Assembly: GCA_947359465.1 (NCBI GenBank)
Contig: OX375875.1
Location: forward strand, 17,544,458-17,608,457
Source of the DNA: Metellina segmentata
Taxonomy: Eukaryota; Arthropoda; Arachnida; Araneae; Tetragnathidae
Reading direction: 5' to 3'
DNA length: 64,000 nucleotides
The translations under genes and the position numbers were made by a program. Within the stretch, counting starts at the first letter, position 1; every line of letters starts with the position of its first letter. This document shows, piece after piece, positions 31,363-43,222 of the stretch. Below the pieces are notes generated by a model that saw only the letters and a list, made by a program, of their open reading frames with translations, made no database searches and had not been told where the DNA came from.

Positions 31363-33224
31363 CCATTATTTTGATGACTCAGATCCTTACTTATTTTTCG
31401 GTGTAAATTGGCTATACCATTACCTTCAAACCAAATCCAATGACCGATAAACGTTAGCAGAAATCCAATTTCTTTTCCAGCATTAAAAACAACTAATATT
31501 TCTATTCCATTGTCGGACACCACCAAACAGCAACAATCCCTTTCCCTGTAAATATCCACTGCACTTCAAAATGTCGAAATGTGGTGTCTACTTCGTTCTG
31601 AGGTGGAGGTCTCACCTCTGTTGCTTCGTGAAATAAATTATTTTATTTGGCTTAATTTATGCTGGGCCAGAACTCACTGAACCCCGCAAATGGAAAGCGT
31701 CATTTTTCCTTCTCTTGTGGCGCTCTAAGCCATTGTGATGAGTCGGGGATTGGAGTCATGTAATGATGTGAGTGGACTTAACCACGGTCATCTGCGTTCT
31801 CACCGGAGCCGCACTATGACAGGTGCACACAAAACTATTAATTTGAGAAATTAGATTAAACGGGAGATTAATCCTGATATAAAGGGGGTCCTCTTGTAAT
31901 AAAAAAAAATATACAGTATTTTCGAACTGTATGCATTATTACGTCCACACACTGTATGCCAATGGAGACATATTCACTGATTCAAAACAAGGATATTTTA
32001 AAAAATGCGCACACTATTTGCAGAACAAATAAATTAATTCGAGGATATTGGAGCTGGGGACGGGGATTTAAGCCCCCATAGCCTCACCCTAGGTGCGCCC
32101 CTGCACGCATGTAATTCTGTGGCTTCTTTTTTTATCGTTGATGTTATCACTAGTTCTCAATTAAATGAACCAGATTGGAAATCATAACAGTCTGTAAATA
32201 CTTTTCGAGTCTTGTTGCTGTCATAAATGGTCGAGGCTTTCGCTACAGACAATTGGTGCGAGTACGGAACAGCTGTATGTTGACGATTGCGAAAACAAAA
32301 TCGATTCTTAAATGGATCAAGCACACACAAAAACTCGATTCTTTGAGAGAACGAATGATGCTTTATCGGTGAGCTGTACTACGAAATCGATCGTTTCGAA
32401 TGTGATGGTAGAAGTGCGCGATGCAACTTCAAAGTGCTCTAAACTGCCGCGAGTGCTAATTTTGAAACTGCTATAGATGAGATAAAGTGCTCACCTAGCT
32501 CAAACGAAATCTTAAAGTTATACCGGATATTGAATTATATCTCTTGATAAACTGATTTCTTCATGAATATGAATAATTATAACTTTTTATATATTTCGGG
32601 TTCCAAGTGCAGATTAAATACGCATAACTTTATTTTATGTTGTTTTTATTTATTTTGTTTCGATGTGTTTTTATTTTGTTTTAATAAGTAACACAATAAT
32701 CAGTATCATAAAACTGGAATTTCTTCAGGGTAAAGATACTGATTTTCTTGTACTGATTTAAATGATAGAATACTCTTTTGACTAATTATAGAATGAAATT
32801 GATGGTTAAGCTATGAAAATTTGGGTCAATGATGAAACCTAAAGCAATTTATCGTGTGAAGCAAGATTTAAAATGTAAGGGAATGTTTGCAATATTTAAA
32901 AAAAAAAATTATTATTTTAGAAAATAATTCTTAAGGTTCTAAAAGTTTTCTTTATTGTTAAATATAGAAATATAACACTCCCAATACTATAAACCAATAC
33001 ATTAATGAAATTATTTAAATCAGAATTATGTTTTTTTTTATTGTAGAGTGAATCGCTTTTTTAGAAATGAACTTAGGATAATTATTTTGCTTTCCATGTT
33101 ATTAAGTTTTATTTTGAACCAAGTGTGAGATGATATTCTACGTACATAGAAGAAACGAGTGTTTTCCAAGTGCAGCTCATTTGTTAGGCATTAACAGAAA
33201 CAGAGCGTTACAATTTTTTAATTC
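31363..33224. other. no gene recognised
   Basis: AT-rich, without recognised repeats or exons. Confidence 0.4.
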
Positions 33225-34300
33225 GTCGAACGTTTTTTTAAAACGCTCGTTTCACTTCACTTCTATGACATTTAAAAAAACTTCTATGAAGTTCAACCAC
33301 GTTTAATTCAGCATCTAATTTTCGATGTATGCTACCTTAAACTTTAGTTACGAAAGCTTTTTTTCAATGATTGGGGTATGGAATAATTGGTTCTTATAAA
33401 TTTGTGTAGTACATTATTTGCACTCAACTCATTTTATTTACATTATTTATTTCAATTTACGTGTTTTGATGTTTTTGAGCTCAAATTTGTTGTATGTCTT
33501 GTATTAAGAGTATTGTAGAGATGTTTTTTCATCAGTATCTTTGGAAATTGTATTCTAAACAGACATTTTTTTGCCAAACGATTATTTTAAAATAATTATC
33601 AATAAATGTTTTTGGCCGTTGTATGCAAAATATCGCAGCATTGATCATTGTAGTCTGTTTTCGTAAGAAAAATAACTTTTTTGTTCATAATTTATAAAAA
33701 TGGATTTCAAATAAAAGTGTCCAATAATTTTTGATAAATAAACATGCCTTTTATTTGCGAGACGTTTCATGAACGTTTCGAAAACGTCCGTCACGTCTTC
33801 ACTTCTGTAACATCTTAGAAAACTTCTATGAAGTTTAACCTTGACACACGACGTAACAATTCAGCATCAATGTTATCTACATTTTATTTACATAATACAA
33901 ATTATACGTGTGTTTTATTTGTATGGTATTGAAACCTCTGATGTTATTGGTTGTGATGAATTCATGACTTTGAGTGTTCGAGTTTTGGTTTCACTGCAAT
34001 TCATTATTTGCATTCAATTTATATCATTTTTTTTTGTGTGTGTGCTCTGAGTGTTTCACCATTTTAAGCTCAAATTAATTGTATGTATTGTATTAAGTGC
34101 TGTAAAATTTTCTGTATATGCATCATGAAATCGTTTTACGAGGATTATGCGAATTCTTTAAAAACATTTTAACTAAAATTTTCTCAACAGCGTTGATTGT
34201 TGTTGATCATTATCGTAAGAATTTTTTTTTTATTGATAAGAGTAATGTAACATATACTACATGCTTTGACCAAAATTAAAAAAAAAAAAAACATTTTTGG
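33225..34300 (+). repeat. diverged tandem duplication, about 540-bp unit
   Basis: Unit 1 (33225-33764) and unit 2 (33765-34300) share, in the same order: AACG..GTTTCAC.TC.TCACT, AACTTCTATGAAGTT, AATTCAGCATC, TTTATTTACAT, the GAGCTCAAAT/AAGCTCAAAT word, TTGTATGT.TTGTATTAAG, and GTTGAT-ATCATT..CGTAAGAA. Divergence is high. No coding content. Confidence 0.7.
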
Positions 34301-35835
34301 TAAATCTACTCTGAATAATCATGCCATTTCGCAACCGCATGACTAATACAATAGAACTATTTGCGTTGAAAAAGGAAACGAATACCACGAATGTGAAAAG
34401 CCTAAACCAATGTTATTAAAATCAATTACGATCTAAAAGATATTTTTGATAATTCTTTTAACCTATTGGCATTTCTTCCTTTGTGCAAATAATAGAAACA
34501 CTATCATATATCGAACGCTTAACTGTAACTTTAGTCGTCAATGACGTAAGAGTATTTTGTTGTGCGTCCTTTATTGACATAGAGGTCGTATTATGTGAAA
34601 TCCTGAAATCTGTTAAACCATTATAATGATTTGGTTTCGCAAGAGAAAAGGTACTTTTACATTTCTATTTTGAAACTATTGCATAATGTAACGAAGAGAC
34701 AAAGCCAGTGGATCATCGGATTCCCAGATAGTTTTTAAACAATGAAATTCGGGTCACTCAAAATTCGAGCTTAAGTATCAATTGTGAAATGAAGATGAAG
34801 CAAAATCAAATTACTGGGGGGAAAAAAAGGAAAAGACCAATATGGTTTGGTCGGTAGGTTTTAACCCCCTAATTCGTGTTTTTAAGGTAATTGTCTGCAA
34901 CTAATTATCTGTTACAAAATGTGTTCCAGTGTCTTCAATACCAAATCGAGTCGATTGTTAAAAATACATTTAAACTTGACTGTTTTTTACTATTGGATGT
35001 GAATAAATAGATTTATGGCGAATATTTTATTCTTAAAAAATCCTGGGGAGGGATTTTAATGCAAATAAAAACAACCAGCGAAGAAAATACAACCGGCAAA
35101 CCAATATAATGATTTATCGCCATTTCGGCGGTGTTTGTCGTTAGTTGGGGATGTTGAAATCGCATTCCAGTGTCATACCAAGTCAAGGCAAAAGTTACCA
35201 ATACACCAACGCCCTCTATATTTAGCTTTACAGTGAAACTCTCACGCGTACGTCATTTTAAAGTTTCAAATTTTTAAAAAGGTTATTCGAAATTGGGCGT
35301 TCAATATCCGCATACGTACAAACATATAACTTTTGTATGTGCTTCGTTTTTGTTTGAATAAAGGATTAGATTCAGCTAATGAACTAAATGGTGTTTTTAC
35401 TTGCTGTAATTATCGTCTTGCCGGAGTGGCCACATAGAAGTAAAAAAATCCATGAAATACAGCTGTCTACAACGCAAGTGTTTAACACAAATAGAAGAAT
35501 GACAAAAAAGATGAAAATTTATGCTAGCATCTGTGAAAAGATAAAAAAAAAGAACAGACGAATATCATTATTGTTCATGTTTGTTTTTGAATTTGTGTGT
35601 CATTTGTTTTGATCTATTAAAGGTGTTAAATTTGTACACAATTTTAAGAAGAAAAATTGTAAAATATTGGAGTAAATAAAATATTATTGAGTGAAGATAG
35701 ATGTTTTTTTACTGCTCTGGGTCCTCATTGCACCTTTTTCTTTGTCCTTTGAAACAAAGAAGACCCTATAGAAAGATGAAAAATGATAGAGGAGGTATCG
35801 CCTACTAGTGATTGCGCAACATCTATGAGTACATG
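34301..35835. other. no gene recognised
   Basis: AT-rich. Nothing identified. Confidence 0.4.
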
Positions 35836-36062
35836 TATTGGGTCATTCGGAGAGCTCTGCGCGTTTTCAAATCGAAGCTAGCTTTGTTATTATTTTGCTA
35901 CCGCTGATACGGAGTGACCTTAATTGAAGCAGATGTTTAAATTCGGTCTTTTCTGCTTCCACTGCATAATGATAGCATGTGTTGTGGCATAATGTTTGTT
36001 TGCTATCAGTGCTAAGAATGAAGAACCAGAAAATTCATTTTCGTCACATGCTCTTATTTTAA

Positions 36063-37230
36063 TGGGGTCCGGGACACATTAAAAAAAAAATTTATTAATT
36101 AATTTAGAATTTTGAATTTTTTGGTACTGTTTACCCATCTAACTAATAAGCAAAATCACAACACAAAATTTTTCCAAAAGTTTTTTTTAAATTTTTAATT
36201 AAAAATTTTTGAAAAAAAAAGAGGGGTCATTTTAAATTGCTAAAACTCAAAATATTCTTGATCCATTTTCGAAATTCTTGCATTAAATAATTCACGAATT
36301 TATAAACTTTAATTTTGATTCAGCAATTTAAAAAATATTAATTAAAAAAAATATTTGAATGAAAATTTTTGAAAATTTTAAGGTACTTTTTTATAAAAAA
36401 GTCATATTTTTAAAAGTAAATATTTGTTTCAAATTTTCTGAATCAAAATTAAAGTATAATGTTTCAAAAAGATATATTCCAAATTTTAACCCTTAAACTT
36501 TATCGGTTTTCGACTTATATCAATTTGAATACAGGAAATCGTGAAAAAATGTATCATGGAGAAAAACGCATTTAAAGTTTTAAAGACAGATGTTGTTGTT
36601 GTTGTTTCTAATGCCTACACTGGCAGACCAGAGGAGTGCCAGGCCCGTAGAAGACGGCGAGGGTGTGCGCCTTCCATGTTATTGAGCCCCATTGGGAGTA
36701 AGTCCGACTTTGCTCGGCATACATGACACATCCGTTTTACAGGAAGGTCCCTTTCATACATCCATTCACTCACACATATCGTAATTTAGATACCAATCAG
36801 AGGCCGATAACCCTCTGATCAGATACCCCCAGAGGTATTGATTTGGTATGGGAACATGGGGGACTTTGTGACCACGACCTATTTAACGTGCCCCAGTCAC
36901 CATTAGTGAACACGACGGTCTTTAGCCAGATCGAAGCGCCGATCTCAGAATTGCAGGCTCCGCCGAGGACAGAACCCACAACCCTTCTGATGCGAGCCCG
37001 ACGCTCTACTGACTGAGCTACCGCGGCTCGTAAAGACAGATGTTGTTGCCATGACAACAACTGTCAAGAGTGTTAGATTTTCAAAACAACGCACCATAAA
37101 AAATTATTATATCTCTAGTTCTAATTAAGATAGAGACATGATTTAGACGTCATTTTAAACAGAAAAACACTGAGAATTTCTTAAAATAATGAAAAAAAAT
37201 TTCGAAAATTTGACGATTTTTGTATCTCCC
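36063..37230. mobile_element. AT-rich insert flanked by TTAA
   Basis: TTAA at 36059-36062 and again at 37231-37234. The empty-site sequence can be read from the second mariner copy (TTTTATTTTAAGAAA near 63540). The insert begins TGGGGTCCGGGACACATTAA and ends TTTTTGTATCTCCC; the ends share only GGG/CCC and A-rich words. The interior is AT-rich with no transposase. A SINE-C lies inside it. TTAA targeting suggests a piggyBac-type non-autonomous element. Confidence 0.75.
36599..37030 (-). mobile_element. SINE-C (tRNA-headed), full length
   Basis: On the - strand it starts AGCCGCGGTAGCTCAGTCAG TAGAGCG (A-box, intact D-stem GCTC/GAGC), has a B-box relative GGGTTCTGTCCTC, and ends in a (CAACAA) tail. 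The target duplication TAAAGACAGATGTTGTTG is at 36581-36598 and 37031-37048. Inserted in the TTAA insert. Confidence 0.93.
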
Positions 37231-37936
37231 TTAAGAAAGGGGAAATTACTAGTCAGACTGTTCATAAAATGTGTTCTGTATATGGACATAGTGCTGTTTC
37301 TGAGGCCACAGTTCGAAGGTGTTTGTTAAGCGTAGAAATTTCAGTCTCGAAGATGATGCCCGCTCTAGATGACCATCCTCTGTAAATGAGGACCTATTAA
37401 AAGATGCTATCGCTGAAAATACACGTTACACAGTTCAGGAGCTGTCACACAGTCTAAATACTGTTCTCAAATGGCAGTATTAAAAGCAGAAATCGAAGCA
37501 AAGAGGTCAGAACTGACCAATCGTCGAGGTGTTGTCTTCCAGCATGGCAATGCTCGACCCCACATTTCGCTGAATGTCAGACAAAGACTTATTGAGTATG
37601 GCTGAGATGTTTTGAGTCACCCCCCATATTCACCAGACTTTGCCGCCCCAGATTTTCACCTCTTCAGGTCACTTCAACATTCTTTGAACGCCCTGGAGTT
37701 CAATTCTTTGGAGACTGCCAAACAGCGCCTCGATAACTTCTTTACAAATCAGCCTAATCTTATTATTATTTTTTTTTAAGGAATTTTCCAGCTGCCAGAA
37801 AGATGGCAAAAAGTCATAGAACAAAATAGGGCTTATATAATTCAATAAAATTTTCTTATGTTTTGTGTTGCTTCGTTGGTATTTATCTTAAAAAACGAGC
37901 AGATATTTCCGGATGACCCAATGGGTACCTTGACGG

Positions 37937-38072
37937 TCTAGGGTTTTGCCACACGAAGCGCCACCGGCAAGTTTCCTATAAGTTATATCAACAACACTAT
38001 TGCATCTGAAGTGTTTGAGGCTGTGATCACAACGCATTTTGTGTCTCCAATCCATTCAGGGAATATCCAGGT
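37937..38072 (+). other. open segment ending in a perfect splice donor
   Basis: Between GGTCTAG and CAG|GTAAGTG at 38070 one frame is open for about 44 codons: GFATRSATGKFPISYINNTI, then ASEVFEAVITTHF, ending SGNIQ. It lies between the mariner D end (37921) and the Helitron start (38092). The composition looks protein-like, but I recognise no family, and the acceptor (TCTAG) has a poor pyrimidine tract. It may be an exon of a gene or of another transposon. Confidence 0.3.
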
Positions 38073-38091
38073 AAGTGTTTCCAAACCATAA

Positions 38092-38732
38092 TCTATATAT
38101 ATAATTCTCTTACGTGGCACGCAAAAAAGACGTTATTTGTTATCGCATTTTGGCAACATTGTACGGTTGTTTGTTCACTTCGTAGCCTCGCGCCTCAATT
38201 GAATTTATAGCGTTATCGGTTGAAATTTTATTGAAAACAAAAATGAATTTTAGTCGAGCTGTTGCAGTTTATAATTAGAAATCGAAGAAAGCGGAGGATC
38301 TTTTCAGGGCCATTTAAAAAACGGTCCTTTTCAATGCCAACCATTATAGTTCAACAAGACGCTTGCACTACAACTTTCGACAACAAACTCAATGAAAAAG
38401 TGTGGGTGACTCGAGAGTGCTGGAAATGTACACACAAACACCATGCTGGATATTCAATTTCAAAAGCAGCGCTCGCATTTCGACTCAAAATTTGATCAAA
38501 GTTATCATTTGAATTCTGATTCCAGGGTACTGTATATATATTTTTCTGTAATATAGCAAATTTAGATTTGAAAAATATTTTTATGGAATATGATATTTTG
38601 TAAACAATCCCTTCTGCTAGGACATATGTCTTCATGGATGCGAGCGAAGCGAGCATAGGTTCGCGCAGCGAACCATTGAGGATTGCAAAGCAATCCGGGG
38701 GTTGGCGAGCGTTAGCTAGGCGGGCCCCCTAG
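38092..38732 (+). mobile_element. non-autonomous Helitron
   Basis: 641 bp. It starts TCTATATATATAATTCTCTT after an A and ends GGCGGGCCCCCTAG before a T: the TC...CTRR ends and A|T insertion site of Helitrons. The last 100 bases carry a string of small hairpins (GGTTCGC-GCA-GCGAACC at 38659-38675, GGATTGC-AAA-GCAATCC at 38681-38697, GCGAGCGAAGCGAGC just before). No Rep/helicase is encoded, so movement by rolling-circle replication would need an autonomous partner. Confidence 0.88.
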
Positions 38733-39371
38733 TTTTATTTATATGACTTGAAAGTACATTAAATACTAAGGGTAGTTATGTATGCTCTACTAGCAACTCG
38801 TTTTTAATAGCAGATCCTAATTTCACCTCGTGGGTGGTAATAGACACAGGATTATGCGATATTAGGAACCCTGTTCTTGAGAATTATAAATGAATACATA
38901 AGTAAAGAGAGAAAGTATATGATCTCTGGAAACCAAAGGAGAATAGTTCCTAGTGATATTTATTTAGCGTCCAGCTTGGTTTTCCAACCCAGGAGGCTGA
39001 GATACAGAGAAATAGCTAGAGTATGTGATATTTGGAACACACACCTAACCTATGGGAGTTTACAAAAGCAGGTCTACAAGTACCTCTGCCTTTTTTGTCT
39101 TCTTTGGATCATGAAATTCCTCTTTTGCAAGAATATATGTTTGGCTGTTCATAAAAAAATGATGCACATAATATGTAACATATACAGAGGCATAGCGGAA
39201 GGATGGTTGGTTAGGGGGTTTTATGGCGGAAGGGGGGGGGAATATAGCCAAGCTGCGACAAACGCAAGATCAAGTTAGGAAAAAGAAAAGGGTAGACCAG
39301 GAAAAAACAGATGAGCAGACAGATCACCAGAGCAGTTTGGCTCAAATGGCCCTTGCAAGTTCGAAACTAGG
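38733..39371. other. no gene recognised
   Basis: Open stretch on the + strand at 38877-39278 without any domain; G-rich run near 39230. Not called as a gene. Confidence 0.4.
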
Positions 39372-39558
39372 TCCAGTCAAAGACCGTCGAGTACAAGAGG
39401 GCTGGCTGGTGCGCCTTAAATCTGTCCTTTCCTCAAATGTCCTCACGTTGGCGTGTTGTGAGAGTCTAGAGAGCTAAGGTGTTCTCGTTATGTGACCGAG
39501 GTTCGAGACAATTACGACCTTATAACGAGGCGTCCTCGTATCTTTCCCTTCAGAATTT
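39372..39558 (+). mobile_element. SINE-B fragment
   Basis: AAGACCGTCGAGTACAAGAG, GGCTGGTGCGCCTTAAATCT, CAAATGTCCTCACGTTGGCG and CTCGTATCTTTCCCTTCAG: SINE-B without head and tail, directly followed by a SINE-A. Confidence 0.8.
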
Positions 39559-39891
39559 GACGACCAACCGGTCTGGTGGTTAAGGTGTTAGCCGCAAAAT
39601 CGGAAGGTTCCTGGATCGAATCCGGGTCAGTGCGTGGATATTTGTAAGCATATAATGTAGAGCGGTAGGTGCACCTTAAATCTGTCGTGGCCGAAAGTCC
39701 TCACGTTGTGTTGGCGTGGAAGTTTGGAGAGAGGGGTGCCAGCTCAGGTGTTGCTTCGTCATCTTGTGACCGTGGTTCAAGATTACGAGGTGTTGTCCTC
39801 GGATCTTTCCCTTAAGGGACTGATCCCGGACCGTCGTCAATAGCCCGTTGTGTTGCTCTAGTACGACGTTAACTAAAATTACCATTACCTT
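39559..39891 (+). mobile_element. SINE-A, near full length
   Basis: GACCAACCGGTCTGGTGGTT head (TCTGG in place of TATAG), B box diverged to GGATCGAATCC, body complete, (CATTACC) tail. Confidence 0.88.
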
Positions 39892-39904
39892 TTCCAGTAG
39901 ACGG

Positions 39905-40195
39905 TAGATGGGTACTTAATTAACGTCCCACTGGAGCAACACTATGGGCAACACGGTCCGGGATCAAACACGAAGGTGAAGATCCGAGGACAACAGCCCG
40001 TAATTTTGATCCAGGTTCAGAAGCCGAGGTTACGCATGAGCAGTCACCCCACTTTCCAAACTGCCCCACTACTTCAACGTGAGGACAAAAGAGGCCACGA
40101 CAAATTTAACGAGCACCTGCTCACTTTGTAGAGGACGATTTTTGGTTGGATTCGAACTCGCAACCCTCCAACCGGTCTACCGCGTACCCCTACCA
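39905..40195 (-). mobile_element. SINE-B, head and body, inverted
   Basis: Complement of the tail (TTAATTAACGTCCCACTGGA), body (GAGGACAACAGCCCGTAATT) and head (GGTTGGATTCGAACTCGCAA, CCAACCGGTCTACCGCG). Tail-to-tail with the SINE-A before it. Confidence 0.85.
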
Positions 40196-41764
40196 CATAG
40201 GATAGATTAAAGCGATGAAAATTGATGAAAGTTGTAAAACAAAAAGAACTTTCTCCTCAACTGAAGCATTCATGCTGCCATCTAGTGACCAAATCTTTAA
40301 ATATATCTCTTGAATTAACTGAATATACTATTCGAAATATATTTATTGTTTTAAACATTTTCTCCGAAGTTCTTTACCAATATTTGAGAATATCTTGAAA
40401 CGATGAAGAATTTGATGATGATGAATATCAATATATTTTTTAATCTTGACTTGTGAAACATAAAATGAAAAATACATCCAATAAATAACTGATTCAATAA
40501 AAATAATCTAGCATCTATTAGTCCTTTTTGGCCTTTGTTACTGTGTTCGAACCTACAACCTTCGTTCCAACTTCCTAACATTCGTTTGGATTATAAACAC
40601 AAGGAAATTGAACTGCAGATAAATATATTTGTTTTAGAGATGCCTATTTTTCTTTTACTTTTTTTCTAAGCCGTAACAAAATATTGGTCGCAATGAGAGA
40701 AAATTGTAGAGAAGAACAAAAGATTACATCATGATCAATACAAATACTCCCCTCCCCCCAATAGTTCTTGAAAAAACAAATTTCCATAAATCTTTTAAAT
40801 AAATATTCCATTATCAAACTTTAGGAACAATCTGCCGCTGAAGATGAGATTTATGTGGATGTGGTTTGTGTTAGTTTAAAAGCCTCCATTTGAGTGCAAA
40901 TACATTTTCTGTGTACAACGTTGTCAATAAATCTCGATAACAATTTCAATTTCCATACAGATTGAAAATCGTAATTCAATATTGTTTGTGCTGCCATCTA
41001 TCGTATAAAGTAATAATTTTATGATTGCTAAAGTTTATTAAATTCAATACTGTTAGTGCTGCGATCTATCGTACAAAGTTGTAATTTTACGATTCGAAAA
41101 GTTTATTAAAATACAGAACCATTCAAAATTAAACTATAGGAAAAAAAGTAACTTCTTTTTAAACTAAGCTGAATGATGCTGGCTTCCATTGCTCGAAAAT
41201 AAATGGTCCTATACTGATCAAACTTACGTTATACGAAGCATGTCTCCATCACTGTCTGTCTATAGGAACAGCGAGGACGTGTTTTAGAAGGGAGTTGGGA
41301 TAACGTTGTCATCCACCTGAATCGAAATTGATAAACTAAAATCTCTGTTGCTGTTGGCTCAATTGACATAAGTCGAAGTTTTGTTAAGCACTATTTGAAA
41401 AATCATGAACAGGTTTGATAAGAATTGCAGAATTGCAAAGGAAATGGTTCTTCCTTTAGTGTTGAGAGGATTTTATCAGTTGCAAAAGCAAACGAAAACT
41501 CCATCCATTTGATAGACAAGGTCGTATTTATAAAAATGACCCTCAAGGCTTGAGCCCTCTCCTAAATAATTTAAATGGAAAAAAATTGCTAGGTACACGA
41601 ACCGTCGTTTTGACATGTTGGTTTGTGGTATGAATAAAGAAGGCACAGGACGTTTGAATCATCGTTAATTGTGAATATTCAACAATTCATCTATAGTTTG
41701 AACGATTAAATTGCAGTATGAAATTAATATTGAAGAATAATTTTATTGTTTACATAAAGATGAG
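40196..41764. other. no gene; short 70-bp tandem duplication
   Basis: AT-rich. At about 40970-41110 a roughly 75-bp unit (GTGCTGCCATCTATCGTATA and GTGCTGCGATCTATCGTACA, each followed by AATTTTA.GATT and AAAGTTTATTAAA) occurs twice. Nothing else is recognised. Confidence 0.55.
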
Positions 41765-42066
41765 CTCTATATTGGAAGGTTCCTGGTTCGAATCCAGGTC
41801 CCGGCATGGATGTTTGTAAACGTATGGTGTAGAGGCGGCTGGTGCACCTTAAATCTGTCGTGGCCGAAAGTCCTCACGTTGGGTTGGCGTGGAAGTTTGG
41901 AGAGTGGGGTGCCAGCTCAGGTGTTGCTTCGTCATCTGACCGTGGTTCAAAATTACGAGGTGTTGTCCTCGGATCTTTCCCTTAAGGGACTGATCCCGGA
42001 CCGTCGTCAATAGCCCGTTGTGTTGCTCTAGTACGACGTCAACTAAAAAATTACCAATTACCAATT
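41765..42066 (+). mobile_element. SINE-A, 5' truncated with target duplication
   Basis: Starts at CTCTATATTGGAAGGTTCC, so the A box is missing, while the B box and body are intact. CATAAAGATGAG is at about 41753-41764 and 42068-42079. A 5' truncation together with a target duplication shows incomplete reverse transcription. Confidence 0.92.
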
Positions 42067-42114
42067 ACCATAAAGATGAGAGTGTTTGTAGTGTAGTTCG
42101 GTAGGTTTCGAATG

Positions 42115-42490
42115 ACACCACTTACGTAGTCCTCGGCACACAAAATCCAAAGTTACACTGGCCCAAGCCTTGCCCAGCACCATAGAATTTTGACGTATCC
42201 TGGCACTCACTCCGAACTTCAACACCGTGCCAACGTGAAGACATTCGAGGGCACGACAGCCACGTGTACACGACGGACTTTGGTTGAACTGAGTATCGAA
42301 CTTGCAACCCTCCGGTTGCTATCCGTTACTCTTCCAACTGGGCTACCAGGCCCCAGATTTATACAAGGAAGGAAACTGATTTACGACGGGCACTGGAGCA
42401 AAATAACAGGCTGTTGGTGATTGTGTCCCGGAACGATCCCGCAAATGAAATAAGAGTTCAACGCCTCGTAATTTTGGTACGAAATAATTT
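42115..42490 (-). mobile_element. SINE-B, inverted, head intact
   Basis: Two joined - strand parts. 42115-42357 carries the body and a good head, whose complement reads GGTAGCCCAGTTGGAAGAGT then AACGGATAGCAACCGGAGGG. 42360-42490 is a 3' body piece. This is the best view of the SINE-B tRNA-like head. Confidence 0.8.
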
Positions 42491-42570
42491 ATACTTGCAA
42501 CAAATGCCTTTTGAGCTCCCGCATCCAGATAAAGATTGAGACTTTTACTTCAAAATGAATATTCCGGGAA

Positions 42571-42877
42571 AAACCGGTGGTTAAGGTGTTAGCCTCTAAA
42601 TCGGAAGGTTCCGGGTTCGGGCATGCATGTTTGTAAGAGTATTGTGTAGAGGCGGCTGGTGCACTCTAATCTGTTGTGGCCGAAAGTCCTCACGTTGGGT
42701 CGATGTGGAAGTTTGGAGAGTGGGGTGACAGCTCAGGTGTTACCTCGTCATCTGACCGTGGTTCAAAATTACGAGGTGTTGTCCTCGGATATTTCCCTTA
42801 AGGAATTAATCCCGGACCATCGTCAATAGCCCGTTGTGTTGCTCTACTACGACGTTAATTTTTAAAAAATTACCGTA
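42571..42877 (+). mobile_element. SINE-A, head partly deleted
   Basis: GGTGGTTAAGGTGTTAGCCT then a shortened B-box region (GAAGGTTCCGGGTTCGGGCA). Body complete, ending CGACGTTAATTTTTAAAAAA. Confidence 0.85.
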
Positions 42878-42934
42878 GATGTGAGAGATAGGCGGGGCGT
42901 CTTTTTATGAGTGTTTACTTTAGTTTTCAGAGGG

Positions 42935-43222
42935 TCAAGGTAGCCCATTTGGAGGAGTATCGGACAAGCGAGGTTTGCGAGTTCGAATCAAACCAAAAAT
43001 CATCGTGTATGCGGGGGCTGGTGTGCGTTAAATCTATTGTACTCACCTTGGCGTGGTGTAGAAGTTTGGACAGTGGGTTATTAGCTCAGGTGTTACCTCG
43101 TCATCTGAACGCGGTACGAAACTACATATTGTCCAGGGATCTTTCCCTTCAGGATTATTCCACCATCCGGGCGCAGTACGTGGTGTTGCTCCAGTGGATG
43201 TCGATTAAAACACGAATTGTTT
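42935..43222 (+). mobile_element. SINE-B, full length, diverged
   Basis: Head AAGGTAGCCCATTTGGAGGA with GCGAGTTCGAATCAAACC, then GTGTATGCGGGGGCTGGTGT, body, and TTGCTCCAGTGGATGTCGAT. A 125-codon open frame across it is a by-product of the repeat. Confidence 0.82.

Larger units (their letters stand above)
36018..37846 (+). pseudogene. mariner element D transposase, interrupted and frameshifted
   Basis: The start (MKNQKIHFRHM) is cut off after 14 codons by the insert. After 37235 it resumes with VHKMCSVYGHSAVSEATVRR (HTH region) and DDARSR, contains a stop after RPSS, and passes YTVQELSHSLN. It then loses the first catalytic block by deletion near 37455 and picks up VVFQHGNARPHISLNVRQRL (second block, the Asp changed to Asn in HGNA), a stop, HPPYSPDFAAPDFHLFRSLQ (third acidic site) and ETAKQRLDNFF. 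Irritans-type mariner transposases are about 345 aa. Dead. Confidence 0.85.
35838..37921 (+). mobile_element. mariner element D, copy 1, split by a 1.17-kb insert
   Basis: Left end TTGGGTCATTCGGAGAGCTC after TA; the right end, inverted, is GAGCAGATATTTCCGGATGA then CCCAA. Inside are a mariner transposase relic in two parts (36018-36060 and 37235-37846) and the TTAA insert at 36063-37230. A second copy of the same family runs off the right edge of the window (63315). Confidence 0.88.

Noticed and set aside
36541..37060. Two open frames of 61 and 87 codons
   Set aside because: Both lie in the SINE-C copy at 36599-37030; similar frames appear at the other SINE-C copies.
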